Notes: a model not told the origin generated them from the sequence alone. DNA of 15,282 nt from an uncultured Lachnospiraceae bacterium (GCA_910583965.1 CAJUAE010000085.1:1-15282); one strand, 5' to 3'; counted from the stretch's first letter, positions 6,440-13,065 are shown. Program-made: numbers and translations.

Positions 6440-7470
6440 ACTATATCTGCAACCCCGAAAAAACCGATGAGGGCATTCTCATTTTTTCCTTTGGGTGCAG
6501 CCCTGAAACCGCTGCTTTTGATTTCAAATTTGCCTTGTCAAAGACCAAACAATCCGACCCGAATAAAGCCTTTCATCTGATACAGGCATTTATGCCCGGA
6601 GAGGTATCTTATGATGAGGCGCACCGCATCGGCGTGGCGCTTGCCGACAAACTTTTAGAGGGAAAATATTCCTACATCGTGTCCACACACACCGATAAGG
6701 GACACGTCCACAACCACATTATTTTCTGCGCCGCAGACAACGTGAACCATGAAAAATATCACGATTGTAAACAGACCTACCGTGGTATCCGCCGCCTGAA
6801 TGATGAGCTGTGCCGGGCACATGGTCTTTCCATTATCAAGCCGCACAGAAAATCATTATCTGCAGGCGCAGGCAGGGGAAAAAGCTATCACGAATGGCAG
6901 GCGGAACAAAACGGCACTTCATGGAAAGTCAAGCTAAAAAATGCTATTGACGAAGCCATAGAAATTGCCGATACTTACGAGGACTGCCTCAACCTGATCC
7001 GCTCCAAAGGCTATGAGATAAAAGGTGAATCCCTTGACAAAAATGCACCAAAATATATCTCTTTCCGTCCTCTTGACAGGGAGCATTTTATCCGTGGCAG
7101 CGAACGTTCTTTAGGTGCGGATTATACCAAAGAACGGATTGAGGAACATATCAGGGAAAAGGCTTTAGAGCCTACCAAAAAGCGTGTTCCATTCCCGGCA
7201 AGAAAGAAAAATCCTGTTAAAGATTATTCTTCCAAAAAGCTCATTGACACCACGGAATACAAATTTGCCGAAAGCCCCGGTCTGAAGCATTGGGCAGACA
7301 TTCAGAACCTCAAAATTGCCGCCAGCAGTTACAGTGCGGCAGGCCCTATTTCCGAACTGGAAAAACAGATTGCCGCCAAATTCACCCTTGCAAAAACCGC
7401 ACGGGCAAGCCTCGTGGAAACGGAGCATCAATTAAAGGATTTAGGGCAGATACTAAAATATGCCGAATAG
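6388..7470 (+). CDS. mobA: MobA/VirD2-type relaxase, cut short by an in-frame amber codon
   Basis: The 360-residue product carries the relaxase domain at about 1-230. Tyr19 in VHKAVNYI fits the nicking tyrosine, and the metal site is H-x-D-x-x-H-x-H-x-H at 101-110 (HTDKGHVHNH). The N-terminus MAITKIHAI is typical. The TAG at 7468-7470 stands between ...ILKYAE and YKSNHIYHIRYQKSK, and the same frame then runs on to 7812; related proteins read Glu-Gln-Tyr there, so a CAG-to-TAG change is likely. The DNA-cleaving domain is intact, so the short form might still nick, but the coiled-coil C-terminal part is lost. Translation start relies on coupling with mobC, as AAGGAG lies 13 bases away. Confidence 0.88.
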   Translation: MAITKIHAIQATVHKAVNYICNPEKTDEGILIFSFGCSPETAAFDFKFALSKTKQSDPNKAFHLIQAFMPGEVSYDEAHRIGVALADKLLEGKYSYIVSTHTDKGHVHNHIIFCAADNVNHEKYHDCKQTYRGIRRLNDELCRAHGLSIIKPHRKSLSAGAGRGKSYHEWQAEQNGTSWKVKLKNAIDEAIEIADTYEDCLNLIRSKGYEIKGESLDKNAPKYISFRPLDREHFIRGSERSLGADYTKERIEEHIREKALEPTKKRVPFPARKKNPVKDYSSKKLIDTTEYKFAESPGLKHWADIQNLKIAASSYSAAGPISELEKQIAAKFTLAKTARASLVETEHQLKDLGQILKYAE

Positions 7471-7812
7471 TATAAAAGCAACCATATCTACCATATCCGC
7501 TATCAGAAGTCAAAAGATAAGGACAGATATCTACGGCAGCATGAAACGGAACTCCTGCTCCATGACGGCGCTGAAAATATGCTGAAAAGCCTTGGTATTG
7601 ATACAAAAAATCTCGACGTGGAAAAACTGCGCAGCGATTACAATACTCTATATTCCAAGAAAACAGAACTGCAAAAAACATACAAATCTGCGGAAAAAGA
7701 ATACAGCGCACTGACACGAAAACTTGACAACCTAAATCAGTACATCAACCGCAATCCAACGCAAATTTTAATCAATAGCAACAAAGAAATGGACAGTCCT
7801 TATTCACTCTGA
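7471..7812 (+). pseudogene. C-terminal tail of the relaxase after the amber codon
   Basis: The relaxase frame continues without another stop for 113 codons (YKSNHIYHIRYQKSKDKDRYLRQ..., then a coiled-coil-like stretch LRSDYNTLYSKKTELQ, SAEKEYSALTRKLDNLNQY) to TGA at 7810-7812. The first internal ATG is at 7579 and has no clear ribosome site. It is best read as the separated tail of the relaxase, or as an extension made by amber read-through. Confidence 0.75.
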
Positions 7813-7826
7813 TTGCCCATAAAAAA

Positions 7827-7868
7827 AGTGTATCGGATAGAAATTATATTACTTTCTTCCGATACACT
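7827..7868. terminator. bidirectional terminator between relaxase and agrB
   Basis: AGTGTATCGGA (7827-7837) pairs perfectly with TCCGATACACT (7858-7868), with a further inner TAGAAA/TTTCT. On the minus strand the stem is followed by seven Ts. It separates the plus-strand mob genes from the minus-strand agr genes. Confidence 0.7.
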
Positions 7869-7984
7869 AATATTTGGTTTTCTTTATATCCAAAAAAATC
7901 TCGCATAATATGTATCCATTTACCACATTGATAAAGTTAATAATTTACATAAATCTTTATATTAAATATCACATAACACAGAAA

Positions 7985-8015
7985 TGCGGAAACAATACTG
8001 TCTATTATTTCCGCA
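7985..8015 (-). terminator. agrDB terminator overlapping the agrB stop
   Basis: In the minus-strand transcript UGCGGAAAUAAUA pairs with UAUUGUUUCCGCA (13 pairs with one G-U) around a GACAG loop, followed by UUUCUGU. The agrB stop codon lies inside the left arm. Confidence 0.7.
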
Positions 8016-8598
8016 CGCGCATATTCTTCTCTATTTTATATTTTACTATCCCCACATATTGTGAAACCAAGACCGTCAAAACAGTGAACGCCATCAATGA
8101 AACCATTCCATTTATATGAATCAGTGAACATCCCCCGGCAAAAGCAAATAGTACAATCACAATTTTCATAACCATCTTTTTTCCATATGCCTTTTCTTCA
8201 TCATCAAGCTCCCTGTTTATATTTTGTACTGGCGAAATCCATAAAATGAGTACACTGCTTACTATGATGATTCCCCATGCGTTACGCAATGAAAATGCAA
8301 ATAAATCATTGAGAACCAATATAGAAGTCTGTACCATAACCGAACATATGAAACACTTCCAAAAGCTATTCAAATGCACGCCCCCAGCAAAACTCCGCAG
8401 CAACATAAAAAAAACTGTTAGTGCAATAAATTCAGGAATCATATGCAAATACACTGCTATGCCCGAACAGACTGCCAAACAGGTCAACATTTCAAGTCCA
8501 ATCTGAAAACCATATTGATATACTGCATATGATTCCTTTGAAATTGCACCGGAATCAATAACAAATTGTGTTAATTTTTCCGATAACTGCTTCATCAT
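8005..8598 (-). CDS. agrB: AgrB-type membrane protease for the autoinducer peptide
   Basis: The 197-residue protein is hydrophobic, with about six membrane segments, and belongs to the accessory gene regulator B family. The catalytic pair of AgrB, His and Cys seven residues apart, is present: His75 and Cys82 in RSFAGGVHLNSFWKCF. AgrB cleaves the C-terminal tail of AgrD and forms the thiolactone ring (family knowledge). The start ATGATG overlaps the agrD stop (AAATGATG), so the two genes are translationally coupled; either ATG could be used, preceded by AAGGGG. Its stop is built into the terminator hairpin. Confidence 0.95.
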   Translation of the reverse strand: MMKQLSEKLTQFVIDSGAISKESYAVYQYGFQIGLEMLTCLAVCSGIAVYLHMIPEFIALTVFFMLLRSFAGGVHLNSFWKCFICSVMVQTSILVLNDLFAFSLRNAWGIIIVSSVLILWISPVQNINRELDDEEKAYGKKMVMKIVIVLFAFAGGCSLIHINGMVSLMAFTVLTVLVSQYVGIVKYKIEKNMRVRK

Positions 8599-8747
8599 TT
8601 ACCCCTTTTCATTCTTTTCAGTTCTTTCGGCATTTTGGGCTGATGAAAAATGTAACAGCAAACGCTATCAGCGGATATTGTACCCAGTTTCAATGAAATA
8701 TCTGCCAAAGTTTTTGCTGCCTGTTTCTTTACATTTTGAACATTCAT
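8595..8747 (-). CDS. agrD: AgrD-type cyclic autoinducer peptide precursor (50 aa)
   Basis: ATG at 8745-8747, preceded by AAAGGAG, encodes 50 residues. The layout is that of AgrD: an amphipathic basic leader (MNVQNVKKQAAKTLADISLK), the core region ISADSVCCYIF, and a charged recognition tail HQPKMPKELKR ending MKRGK. The tail corresponds to DEPEVPKELT of S. aureus AgrD, which places the AgrB cut after Phe34 and predicts a five-residue thiolactone C-C-Y-I-F closed through Cys30 (first Cys). Two adjacent cysteines leave the ring Cys ambiguous: Cys31 would give a four-residue ring. The N-terminal end of the mature peptide cannot be told from sequence. The gene overlaps agrB and has a LytTR-type promoter. 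Confidence 0.9.
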   Translation of the reverse strand: MNVQNVKKQAAKTLADISLKLGTISADSVCCYIFHQPKMPKELKRMKRGK

Positions 8748-8774
8748 AATTATAACTCCTTTCCTTTTTTTATT

Positions 8775-8834
8775 ATAATACTACAATAATCTCCCTATTT
8801 TTCTCTTATGTAATAAAACCGAGTGTTCATGTAA
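8775..8834 (-). promoter_or_regulatory. LytTR-type promoter of agrD
   Basis: On the minus strand TTACATGA (8834-8827), 13 bases, TTACATAA (8813-8806), 25 bases, then the -10 TATTAT (8780-8775, part of TATTATAAT). Repeats start 21 bp apart, two helical turns, as for AgrA-type regulators. No good -35 hexamer is seen, fitting activator dependence. The start codon is 28 bases past the -10. Confidence 0.8.
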
Positions 8835-9034
8835 CTTTTTCTTTATCCCAATTGTACAATTAAGCAGAAAAATCACCCTGTTATCTGCTCATGCAGTAAA
8901 GGAAAGCAGCTTTAACTGTTTATTACTTTGGCGGTTATAAGTCTCAACTGTTTATTGAAATATTTCGATAATATTGTAGTTGCGAGTTTTAATAGCCGGG
9001 GTAATATTTCCTTTTCACGTCCATGTACAGAAAA
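8835..9034. other. intergenic sequence before the agrD promoter
   Basis: 200 AT-rich bases between the pseudo-receiver terminator and the LytTR repeats of agrD. Three similar CTGTTTATT/AACTGTTTATT words (8916-8926 and 8948-8958 most clearly) are direct repeats of unknown meaning. I see no gene here. Confidence 0.4.
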
Positions 9035-9068
9035 GACAGCGGCAGTGTAATATATCACTACCGCTGTC
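9035..9068 (-). terminator. terminator of the pseudo-receiver gene, overlapping its stop
   Basis: In the minus-strand transcript GACAGCGGUAGUG pairs with CACUGCCGCUGUC (13 pairs, one G-U) around an 8-base loop, followed by UUUUCUGU. The UAG stop of the gene lies in the left arm, the same design as at the end of agrB. Confidence 0.75.
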
Positions 9069-9456
9069 CTCTAGGTACATATTTTTTTAAATACCAATTC
9101 CACATGACCAGTTCCTCTATTTTTTTCCTGTATTTCTGCATATCGTCCGTTATTTCCAAATAATCATATGCCCCAGCCTCCAATATCTGGAATATATCCT
9201 GCGGCGTTCCCTTTTCAACAAGGGCAAGAATCGGCATAAAGTGCCCCATCTTTCCTTTCACCTTGATAATTGCCTCAAAAGTTCCCCGTTCCATCATATC
9301 CACATCAAAATGCATGATAACAATATCTACATCAGGATACTCCCCTTTCCCCAAAAAATCATATTTACACCAAATAAGCTCGTATCTCCCCTGTGTTATT
9401 TCTTTTGTAACCTGAAACACCCCTTTATTGTCGCTTATCAACAATATTTTGTTCAT
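9058..9456 (-). CDS. stand-alone pseudo-receiver (CheY-like) domain protein
   Basis: The 132 residues follow the receiver fold from end to end: strand one NKILLISDN, strand three VDIVIMHF, strand four MPILALVEKG, and the signature helix-strand IFQILEAGAYDYLE. The phosphorylation residues are mostly missing: only Asp9 remains of the acidic pair, the acceptor Asp position is His49 (VIMHFD), the Thr/Ser position is Val80, and the conserved Lys position is Ile102. Asp51 lies two residues past the acceptor site. There is no output domain; the C-terminal extension is Trp/Tyr-rich (MWNWYLKKY). It probably acts by protein contact rather than phosphorylation. It has its own LytTR-type promoter just after the kinase gene and its own terminator. 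Start ATG at 9454-9456 follows GGTGG. Confidence 0.75.
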   Translation of the reverse strand: MNKILLISDNKGVFQVTKEITQGRYELIWCKYDFLGKGEYPDVDIVIMHFDVDMMERGTFEAIIKVKGKMGHFMPILALVEKGTPQDIFQILEAGAYDYLEITDDMQKYRKKIEELVMWNWYLKKYVPRGQR

Positions 9457-9496
9457 CTGATACCACCATACTGCTTTCCCTCAAAATTATTTTTTT

Positions 9497-9556
9497 ATTT
9501 TAGCATATTTACCTCCATAATTATTTATTATGTAACAATATCGACTGTTGATGTAA
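9497..9556 (-). promoter_or_regulatory. LytTR-type promoter of the pseudo-receiver gene
   Basis: On the minus strand TTACATCA (9556-9549), 13 bases, TTACATAA (9535-9528), 25 bases, then TAAAAT (9502-9497) with an extended TGC before it. Spacing is identical to the agrD promoter. The distal repeat touches the stop codon of the kinase gene, so the site fills the gap exactly. Confidence 0.8.
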
Positions 9557-10861
9557 TTATTCCTGCCCGCCATACAGAACAGCCCTCGCCAAAAATTTAT
9601 TTGGCACTGTATCCTCAATGCTCACTGTTCCATGATACCTTGCAGCAGCCCTGTACACCGATGACAATCCCACTCCGTGGTTCTGGGCATCAGATTTGGT
9701 AGTTCTTAATTTCTTATCTTTTGTTTTGCTTAAACATCCGTTATAACTATTTTCTACAAATAACAACAAATTATTTTTATCATATTTCATTTTGATACGT
9801 ATATACTTTTTGATATCTGCCTTTTGCGCTGCCTCCACGGAATTTTCCAAAAGGTTTCCAAGTATCAGGCATATATCCGCTCCCTTAAAGGGCATCTTCA
9901 TCGGAATACAGATATCTGCTGTGAAGTCTATCCCTGCTTCCTGCGCTACAACATACCAATATCCAATCAGTGAATCAATCACAATATTGCCGCTGTTTGT
10001 GACTGGAGATATTTTCAATCCGCCATCGTCCATTATTTCATTGACAAAAGAGATAATTTTATCACTCTCGCCTTTTTCTGCATATGCGAGAATAGACACA
10101 AGATTGTTTTTCATATTATGCTTTACATCCCGGATCTGCAGCATAGACATCTCACGCTCCTGCTGGTGTCGTTCACACAAATCCAATTGCTGTTCGTAGA
10201 TAACTGTCATTCGTTTCAAACGCAGGTCGTCTGCCAATCGGATATAAATATAAAATATCAATATATTCATCCCCAATAAAATTACTGCCACGACAGCCGA
10301 ATTTAAGTTTGCATGGATACTGTCCACACTATGACAGAGCATAAAAATATTATTCATAATATAAATGCTTCCTGTTGGAATCAATACCAGCATAATACTA
10401 TAGCTGGCGGGCAGATCCTTGATTTCATCATCTGTAAATACCATTTTTAATGCCATGATCACAAACAGAAATACAAGTTTTGAAACAAATGAGCCAAATT
10501 CCGCCAGCATCTGAAGCACTTCAAACTGTCCAAAATAAATCAAAAGTACATATCCACTGAATGTTTCTATCAGCATCCAGATTGCATCAAAGGAAATCGC
10601 AAATATACATTTCCGCCAAAGCTTTCCTTCATATATCATCATGACTGCAATCAGCGTGTCCACAATGGTAAGAGCAACATGCAAATACGGAGGAAGATCT
10701 AAAATGATATCTGTTACTGAAAATATGGCAAGACCAATTATAAGTGCCATTTTCTTTTTCTTTCTGGTAAAAAATATTGAAAAGTAAGCCAGGAACAGAT
10801 AGATTGAAAATCCTATGAGCAATACATCTATTCCCTTTGACAGTATATTATTTATCAGCAT
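9557..10861 (-). CDS. agrC: AgrC-like receptor histidine kinase
   Basis: The 434-residue protein has an N-terminal sensor of about six or seven membrane segments (residues 1-210), a dimerization/phosphoacceptor region with His248 in RDVKHNMKNNLVSI, and a C-terminal GHKL ATPase domain with the N box NLLENSVEAAQKA (Asn336, Asn340) and G box NHGVGLSSVYRAA (395-400). This is the HPK10/AgrC layout; it would bind the cyclic peptide outside the cell and phosphorylate the LytTR regulator. Its start overlaps the end of the regulator gene by 14 bases, with GGAGG inside that gene. No terminator separates it from the next promoter, so read-through into the pseudo-receiver gene is possible. Confidence 0.93.
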   Translation of the reverse strand: MLINNILSKGIDVLLIGFSIYLFLAYFSIFFTRKKKKMALIIGLAIFSVTDIILDLPPYLHVALTIVDTLIAVMMIYEGKLWRKCIFAISFDAIWMLIETFSGYVLLIYFGQFEVLQMLAEFGSFVSKLVFLFVIMALKMVFTDDEIKDLPASYSIMLVLIPTGSIYIMNNIFMLCHSVDSIHANLNSAVVAVILLGMNILIFYIYIRLADDLRLKRMTVIYEQQLDLCERHQQEREMSMLQIRDVKHNMKNNLVSILAYAEKGESDKIISFVNEIMDDGGLKISPVTNSGNIVIDSLIGYWYVVAQEAGIDFTADICIPMKMPFKGADICLILGNLLENSVEAAQKADIKKYIRIKMKYDKNNLLLFVENSYNGCLSKTKDKKLRTTKSDAQNHGVGLSSVYRAAARYHGTVSIEDTVPNKFLARAVLYGGQE

Positions 10862-11576
10862 GAATCGTATCCTCCATCGAACAATACTGCTCGCTGATCA
10901 TCCTTCTTCTATCTTCACTGATTGAGATTTTCTTCCCATTATCCATGATAATAAAATCATATGCCTGCCCCGTAATATGTCTGTAATTTACAAGATACGA
11001 CTGATGAACACGCAGAAATGATGCCTTACATGTTTTTAGACTTTCCTCAATCTCATTCAGTTTCCCATACAGCATAAATTCTTCTTTATCTGTTACAATC
11101 AAAATTTTGCGTTTACTGCTTTTAAAATATAAAATATCCTGAACCCGCACCTTATAATTTACTCTTTGATAGCTATACTGATAGTAAAAATTCTGACTGC
11201 TTATATCTTCATACGCTGCCTTAAAGCAGTCCTCCATCTCCTGCTCATTTACTGGTTTTACTAAAAACTGAAACGGACGCACCTCAAAAGATTCTTTCAT
11301 ATGATTTTCATGGCTCGTCACATAAATTATCAGTACATTTTTATCGTACATCCGTATTTCCTTTGCTGCCGAAATACCATCTTCCTTATCCATTTCTATG
11401 TCCAGATAAATGATATCAAAGCAGGCGCTTTCCTTAACTGCCTCCACCAAACTTCTGCCATCCCAGAACACTTCCGTTTCTGCATCGATAAAGTTACGCT
11501 TTGCGATTTTCTGAATCAGCATCTCGAGTTCCCCTGTAATACGAATGTCATCATCACAGATTGCCACATTCAGCAT
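10848..11576 (-). CDS. agrA: AgrA-like LytTR response regulator
   Basis: The 242-residue protein has a receiver domain (1-125) with acidic residues Asp8-Asp10 in CDDD, acceptor Asp59 in IIYLDIEM, Ser/Thr in YVTSHE and Lys107 in FLVKPVN, so phosphorylation should work. Residues about 136-238 form the LytTR DNA-binding domain, with the signature SFLRVHQSYLVNY and DNA-contact Arg189. LytTR proteins bind pairs of short direct repeats two helical turns apart, which is what the three promoters found here offer. It lies one base after the XRE gene stop and overlaps the kinase gene, so the three form an operon. Start ATG follows AGAGAGG. Confidence 0.95.
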   Translation of the reverse strand: MLNVAICDDDIRITGELEMLIQKIAKRNFIDAETEVFWDGRSLVEAVKESACFDIIYLDIEMDKEDGISAAKEIRMYDKNVLIIYVTSHENHMKESFEVRPFQFLVKPVNEQEMEDCFKAAYEDISSQNFYYQYSYQRVNYKVRVQDILYFKSSKRKILIVTDKEEFMLYGKLNEIEESLKTCKASFLRVHQSYLVNYRHITGQAYDFIIMDNGKKISISEDRRRMISEQYCSMEDTIHADK

Positions 11577-11577
11577 T

Positions 11578-11949
11578 TCAATCCTCTCTTTTCTCTACAT
11601 CTATTTTACGCCTCTCATTTGTTTTCTTAACAGCTTGCAGAATTGACCAAACCATCTCCTTATCGTATTTGTCCAATCCCTTATAAACTTCTATCAGATC
11701 ATAATACTCATCTATATCCTTGTTCATTTTCATCTGTCCCTGCAAATCCCTTTTTACATCTGATACTCCTAGCAGATAATCTGTTGTTACGTTAAAATAC
11801 TCTGCTATACTTTTGAGGATATCAATTTTAATGGTAGTGATATCCCTCTCATATTTGCTAAGTGACTGCTGTGTAATATTTAGTTCTGACGCAAGAATCG
11901 CTTGTATTAACCTTCTATTTTCGCGAAGTTCCTTGATACGACTTTCCAT
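11578..11949 (-). CDS. XRE/Cro-type regulator, first gene of the agrA-agrC operon
   Basis: The 123-residue protein carries a helix-turn-helix at about 3-62 (IKELRENRRLIQAILASELNITQQSLSKYERD... IAEYFNVTTDYLLG), typical of phage-repressor-type regulators, followed by a charged helical tail (DLIEVYKGLDKYDKEMVWSILQAV). It ends one base before the response regulator gene. Classical agr operons do not start with such a gene. Two inverted copies of TAATTGATTA, one over its start codon and one 74 bases upstream, suggest that it controls its own operon. Start ATG follows GAGG. Confidence 0.92.
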   Translation of the reverse strand: MESRIKELRENRRLIQAILASELNITQQSLSKYERDITTIKIDILKSIAEYFNVTTDYLLGVSDVKRDLQGQMKMNKDIDEYYDLIEVYKGLDKYDKEMVWSILQAVKKTNERRKIDVEKRED

Positions 11950-12034
11950 AATTGATTACCTCAAAAACACAATATACAATTATTTTACTTCATTTTTGTT
12001 ATATTGATACGCTTTATATAAGTAATCAATTACT
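11949..12034 (-). promoter_or_regulatory. upstream region of the xre-agrA-agrC operon with inverted operator-like repeats
   Basis: TAATTGATTA occurs on the plus strand at 11949-11958 (covering the start codon and ribosome site spacing of the XRE gene) and on the minus strand at 12032-12023, where it extends to AGTAAT-TG-ATTACT. The region between is AT-rich and should hold the promoter, but I cannot pick one pair of hexamers with confidence. LytTR repeats are absent here. Confidence 0.55.
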
Positions 12035-12050
12035 CAATTATGCAAAATCT

Positions 12051-12086
12051 AAAGATGAGCAGTGCAAAAATCGCACTGCTCATCTT
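12051..12086. terminator. bidirectional terminator after the secreted-protein gene
   Basis: AAAGATGAGCAGTGC (12051-12065) and GCACTGCTCATCTTT (12073-12087) are a perfect 15-bp inverted repeat with a 7-base loop. The T-run is best on the plus strand; on the minus strand AGATTTTG follows. It lies directly after the stop of the secreted-protein gene. Confidence 0.75.
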
Positions 12087-12088
12087 TT

Positions 12089-12760
12089 TTAATCATGCAA
12101 CCATATGAACTGTGTTGATAAAGAATTAATTTCCCTGTAAATAATATCAGCCATCTCATCTTCTGACACACTTGCGTTTTCTGCCCCTATATGCCTCCCC
12201 AGTTCATTATTATGTAAGTCCATATCCCTGTGAGCTGTTTTAGGATATCCGTCAGATTCATATCCTGTAACATCTTTATCCTCATGCGCTGTAGCAAACA
12301 GCTCTGCCTTTTCCTTGCCTATCAGTATTGTCATTTCGGCATTCCAGATTCCATGACGGAAGGCGTCGCTCTTATCTCCTAATCCATTGAAACCAAATTT
12401 AGTTTCTGTCTGCGATGTTGCTATATTTTTTGCAGTGTTTACTTTTAATGCATCAAACGGATAACGGACACATAGCTTTTTTTCTGAATCAGTAAGTGCG
12501 TTCCATATATCTATAACACCCCTGCCTTTTTCAAATTCTGAATGCCGTTCATTCATCTGAATAATAATCTGTTCCTCCGTGTACTCTGGATTCTGCTGTC
12601 GAATAGTCAGAATTTCATTGATTACAGATATCAATTTATCCTGTTCAAAATATTCCTGTTCAGTTCCAGTTGATTCTCCATCTTCTGCAAATGCTTCAAT
12701 GGAAAAAGACAACATAACCATTATTGCCACGTTTAAAAAAAGTAGTATTTTTTTCTTCAT
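12089..12760 (-). CDS. secreted protein with DUF6973-like H/D/N-rich domain, LytTR-controlled
   Basis: The 223-residue protein has a signal peptide (MKKKILLFLNVAIMVMLSF, predicted cut after Ala-Phe-Ala25), an acidic linker, and a domain at about 80-195 with clustered polar conserved-looking residues: SDAFRHGIWNAEMT (Asp132, Arg135, His136), FATAHE (His159, Glu160) and MDLHNNELGRHIG (Asp179, Asp181, His183, Asn184, Asn185). From memory this resembles DUF6973; a hydrolase or toxin-like metal site is possible but unproven. A LytTR-type promoter stands before it, so it should be an exported output of the agr circuit. GGAGG lies 6 bases before ATG; its terminator follows at once. Single-gene transcript. 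Confidence 0.8.
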   Translation of the reverse strand: MKKKILLFLNVAIMVMLSFSIEAFAEDGESTGTEQEYFEQDKLISVINEILTIRQQNPEYTEEQIIIQMNERHSEFEKGRGVIDIWNALTDSEKKLCVRYPFDALKVNTAKNIATSQTETKFGFNGLGDKSDAFRHGIWNAEMTILIGKEKAELFATAHEDKDVTGYESDGYPKTAHRDMDLHNNELGRHIGAENASVSEDEMADIIYREINSLSTQFIWLHD

Positions 12761-12791
12761 ACTCTACCTCCATGAAAATTTATATATTTTC

Positions 12792-12851
12792 ATAATAGCA
12801 CAATATGACCTGCTTAAATTTTTAATGTAACATTACCGCTTATTCATGTAA
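12792..12851 (-). promoter_or_regulatory. LytTR-type promoter of the secreted-protein gene
   Basis: On the minus strand TTACATGA (12851-12844), 13 bases, TTACATTA (12830-12823), 25 bases, then TATTAT (12797-12792). Geometry is identical to the agrD and pseudo-receiver promoters. A further palindrome TTACATTGTAA lies at 12882-12892, about 30 bases upstream, of unknown meaning. Confidence 0.8.
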
Positions 12852-12896
12852 TTTTTTCTTTGCATATTTAGTCCATACTTTTTACATTGTAATTTT

Positions 12897-12946
12897 AAAA
12901 TGGGACTTAAAGCCCAACAAACATATTGCGCTCCGAGTCCCATTTT
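12897..12946 (-). terminator. possible terminator of the permease-lipoprotein operon
   Basis: AAAATGGGACT (12897-12907) pairs perfectly with AGTCCCATTTT (12936-12946) around a 28-base loop, flanked by AATTTT and AATT. It lies 120 bases after the lipoprotein stop. The run of Ts is modest, so the call is tentative. Confidence 0.5.
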
Positions 12947-13065
12947 AATTCCATCTTTTCATCATATAGTTATAACTTAAACTCCGCATCGAATTGTATC
13001 AAGAGTTTCAAACCCTTGTATATACTGACTCATTACAATTTTTACGGATCTTAGGTTATAATTTA

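Larger units (their letters stand above)
2683..7868. mobile_element. small integrative mobilizable element (ends approximate)
   Basis: The block int - RHH - DUF6462-like xis - HTH on the minus strand and mobC - relaxase on the plus strand, separated by a hairpin-rich oriT-like region, is the standard set of a mobilizable element that integrates with a Tn916-type recombinase and borrows another element's conjugation machinery. No type IV secretion, coupling protein or replication gene is seen, and no cargo gene is obvious. The ends are not proven. A 9-bp repeat GGATAGAAA occurs at 2683-2691 and 7835-7843 but may be chance. The broken relaxase suggests the element is no longer self-sufficient even for mobilization. 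Confidence 0.6.

Noticed and set aside
2683..7843. GGATAGAAA pair as proven att direct repeat
   Set aside because: Nine bases shared between two regions of a few hundred bases can occur by chance, and the right copy lies within a terminator stem-loop. Kept only as a weak clue.
9241..9702. Plus-strand frame of 153 codons across the pseudo-receiver promoter
   Set aside because: Antisense to two supported genes and to the LytTR site; composition is typical of antisense translation.
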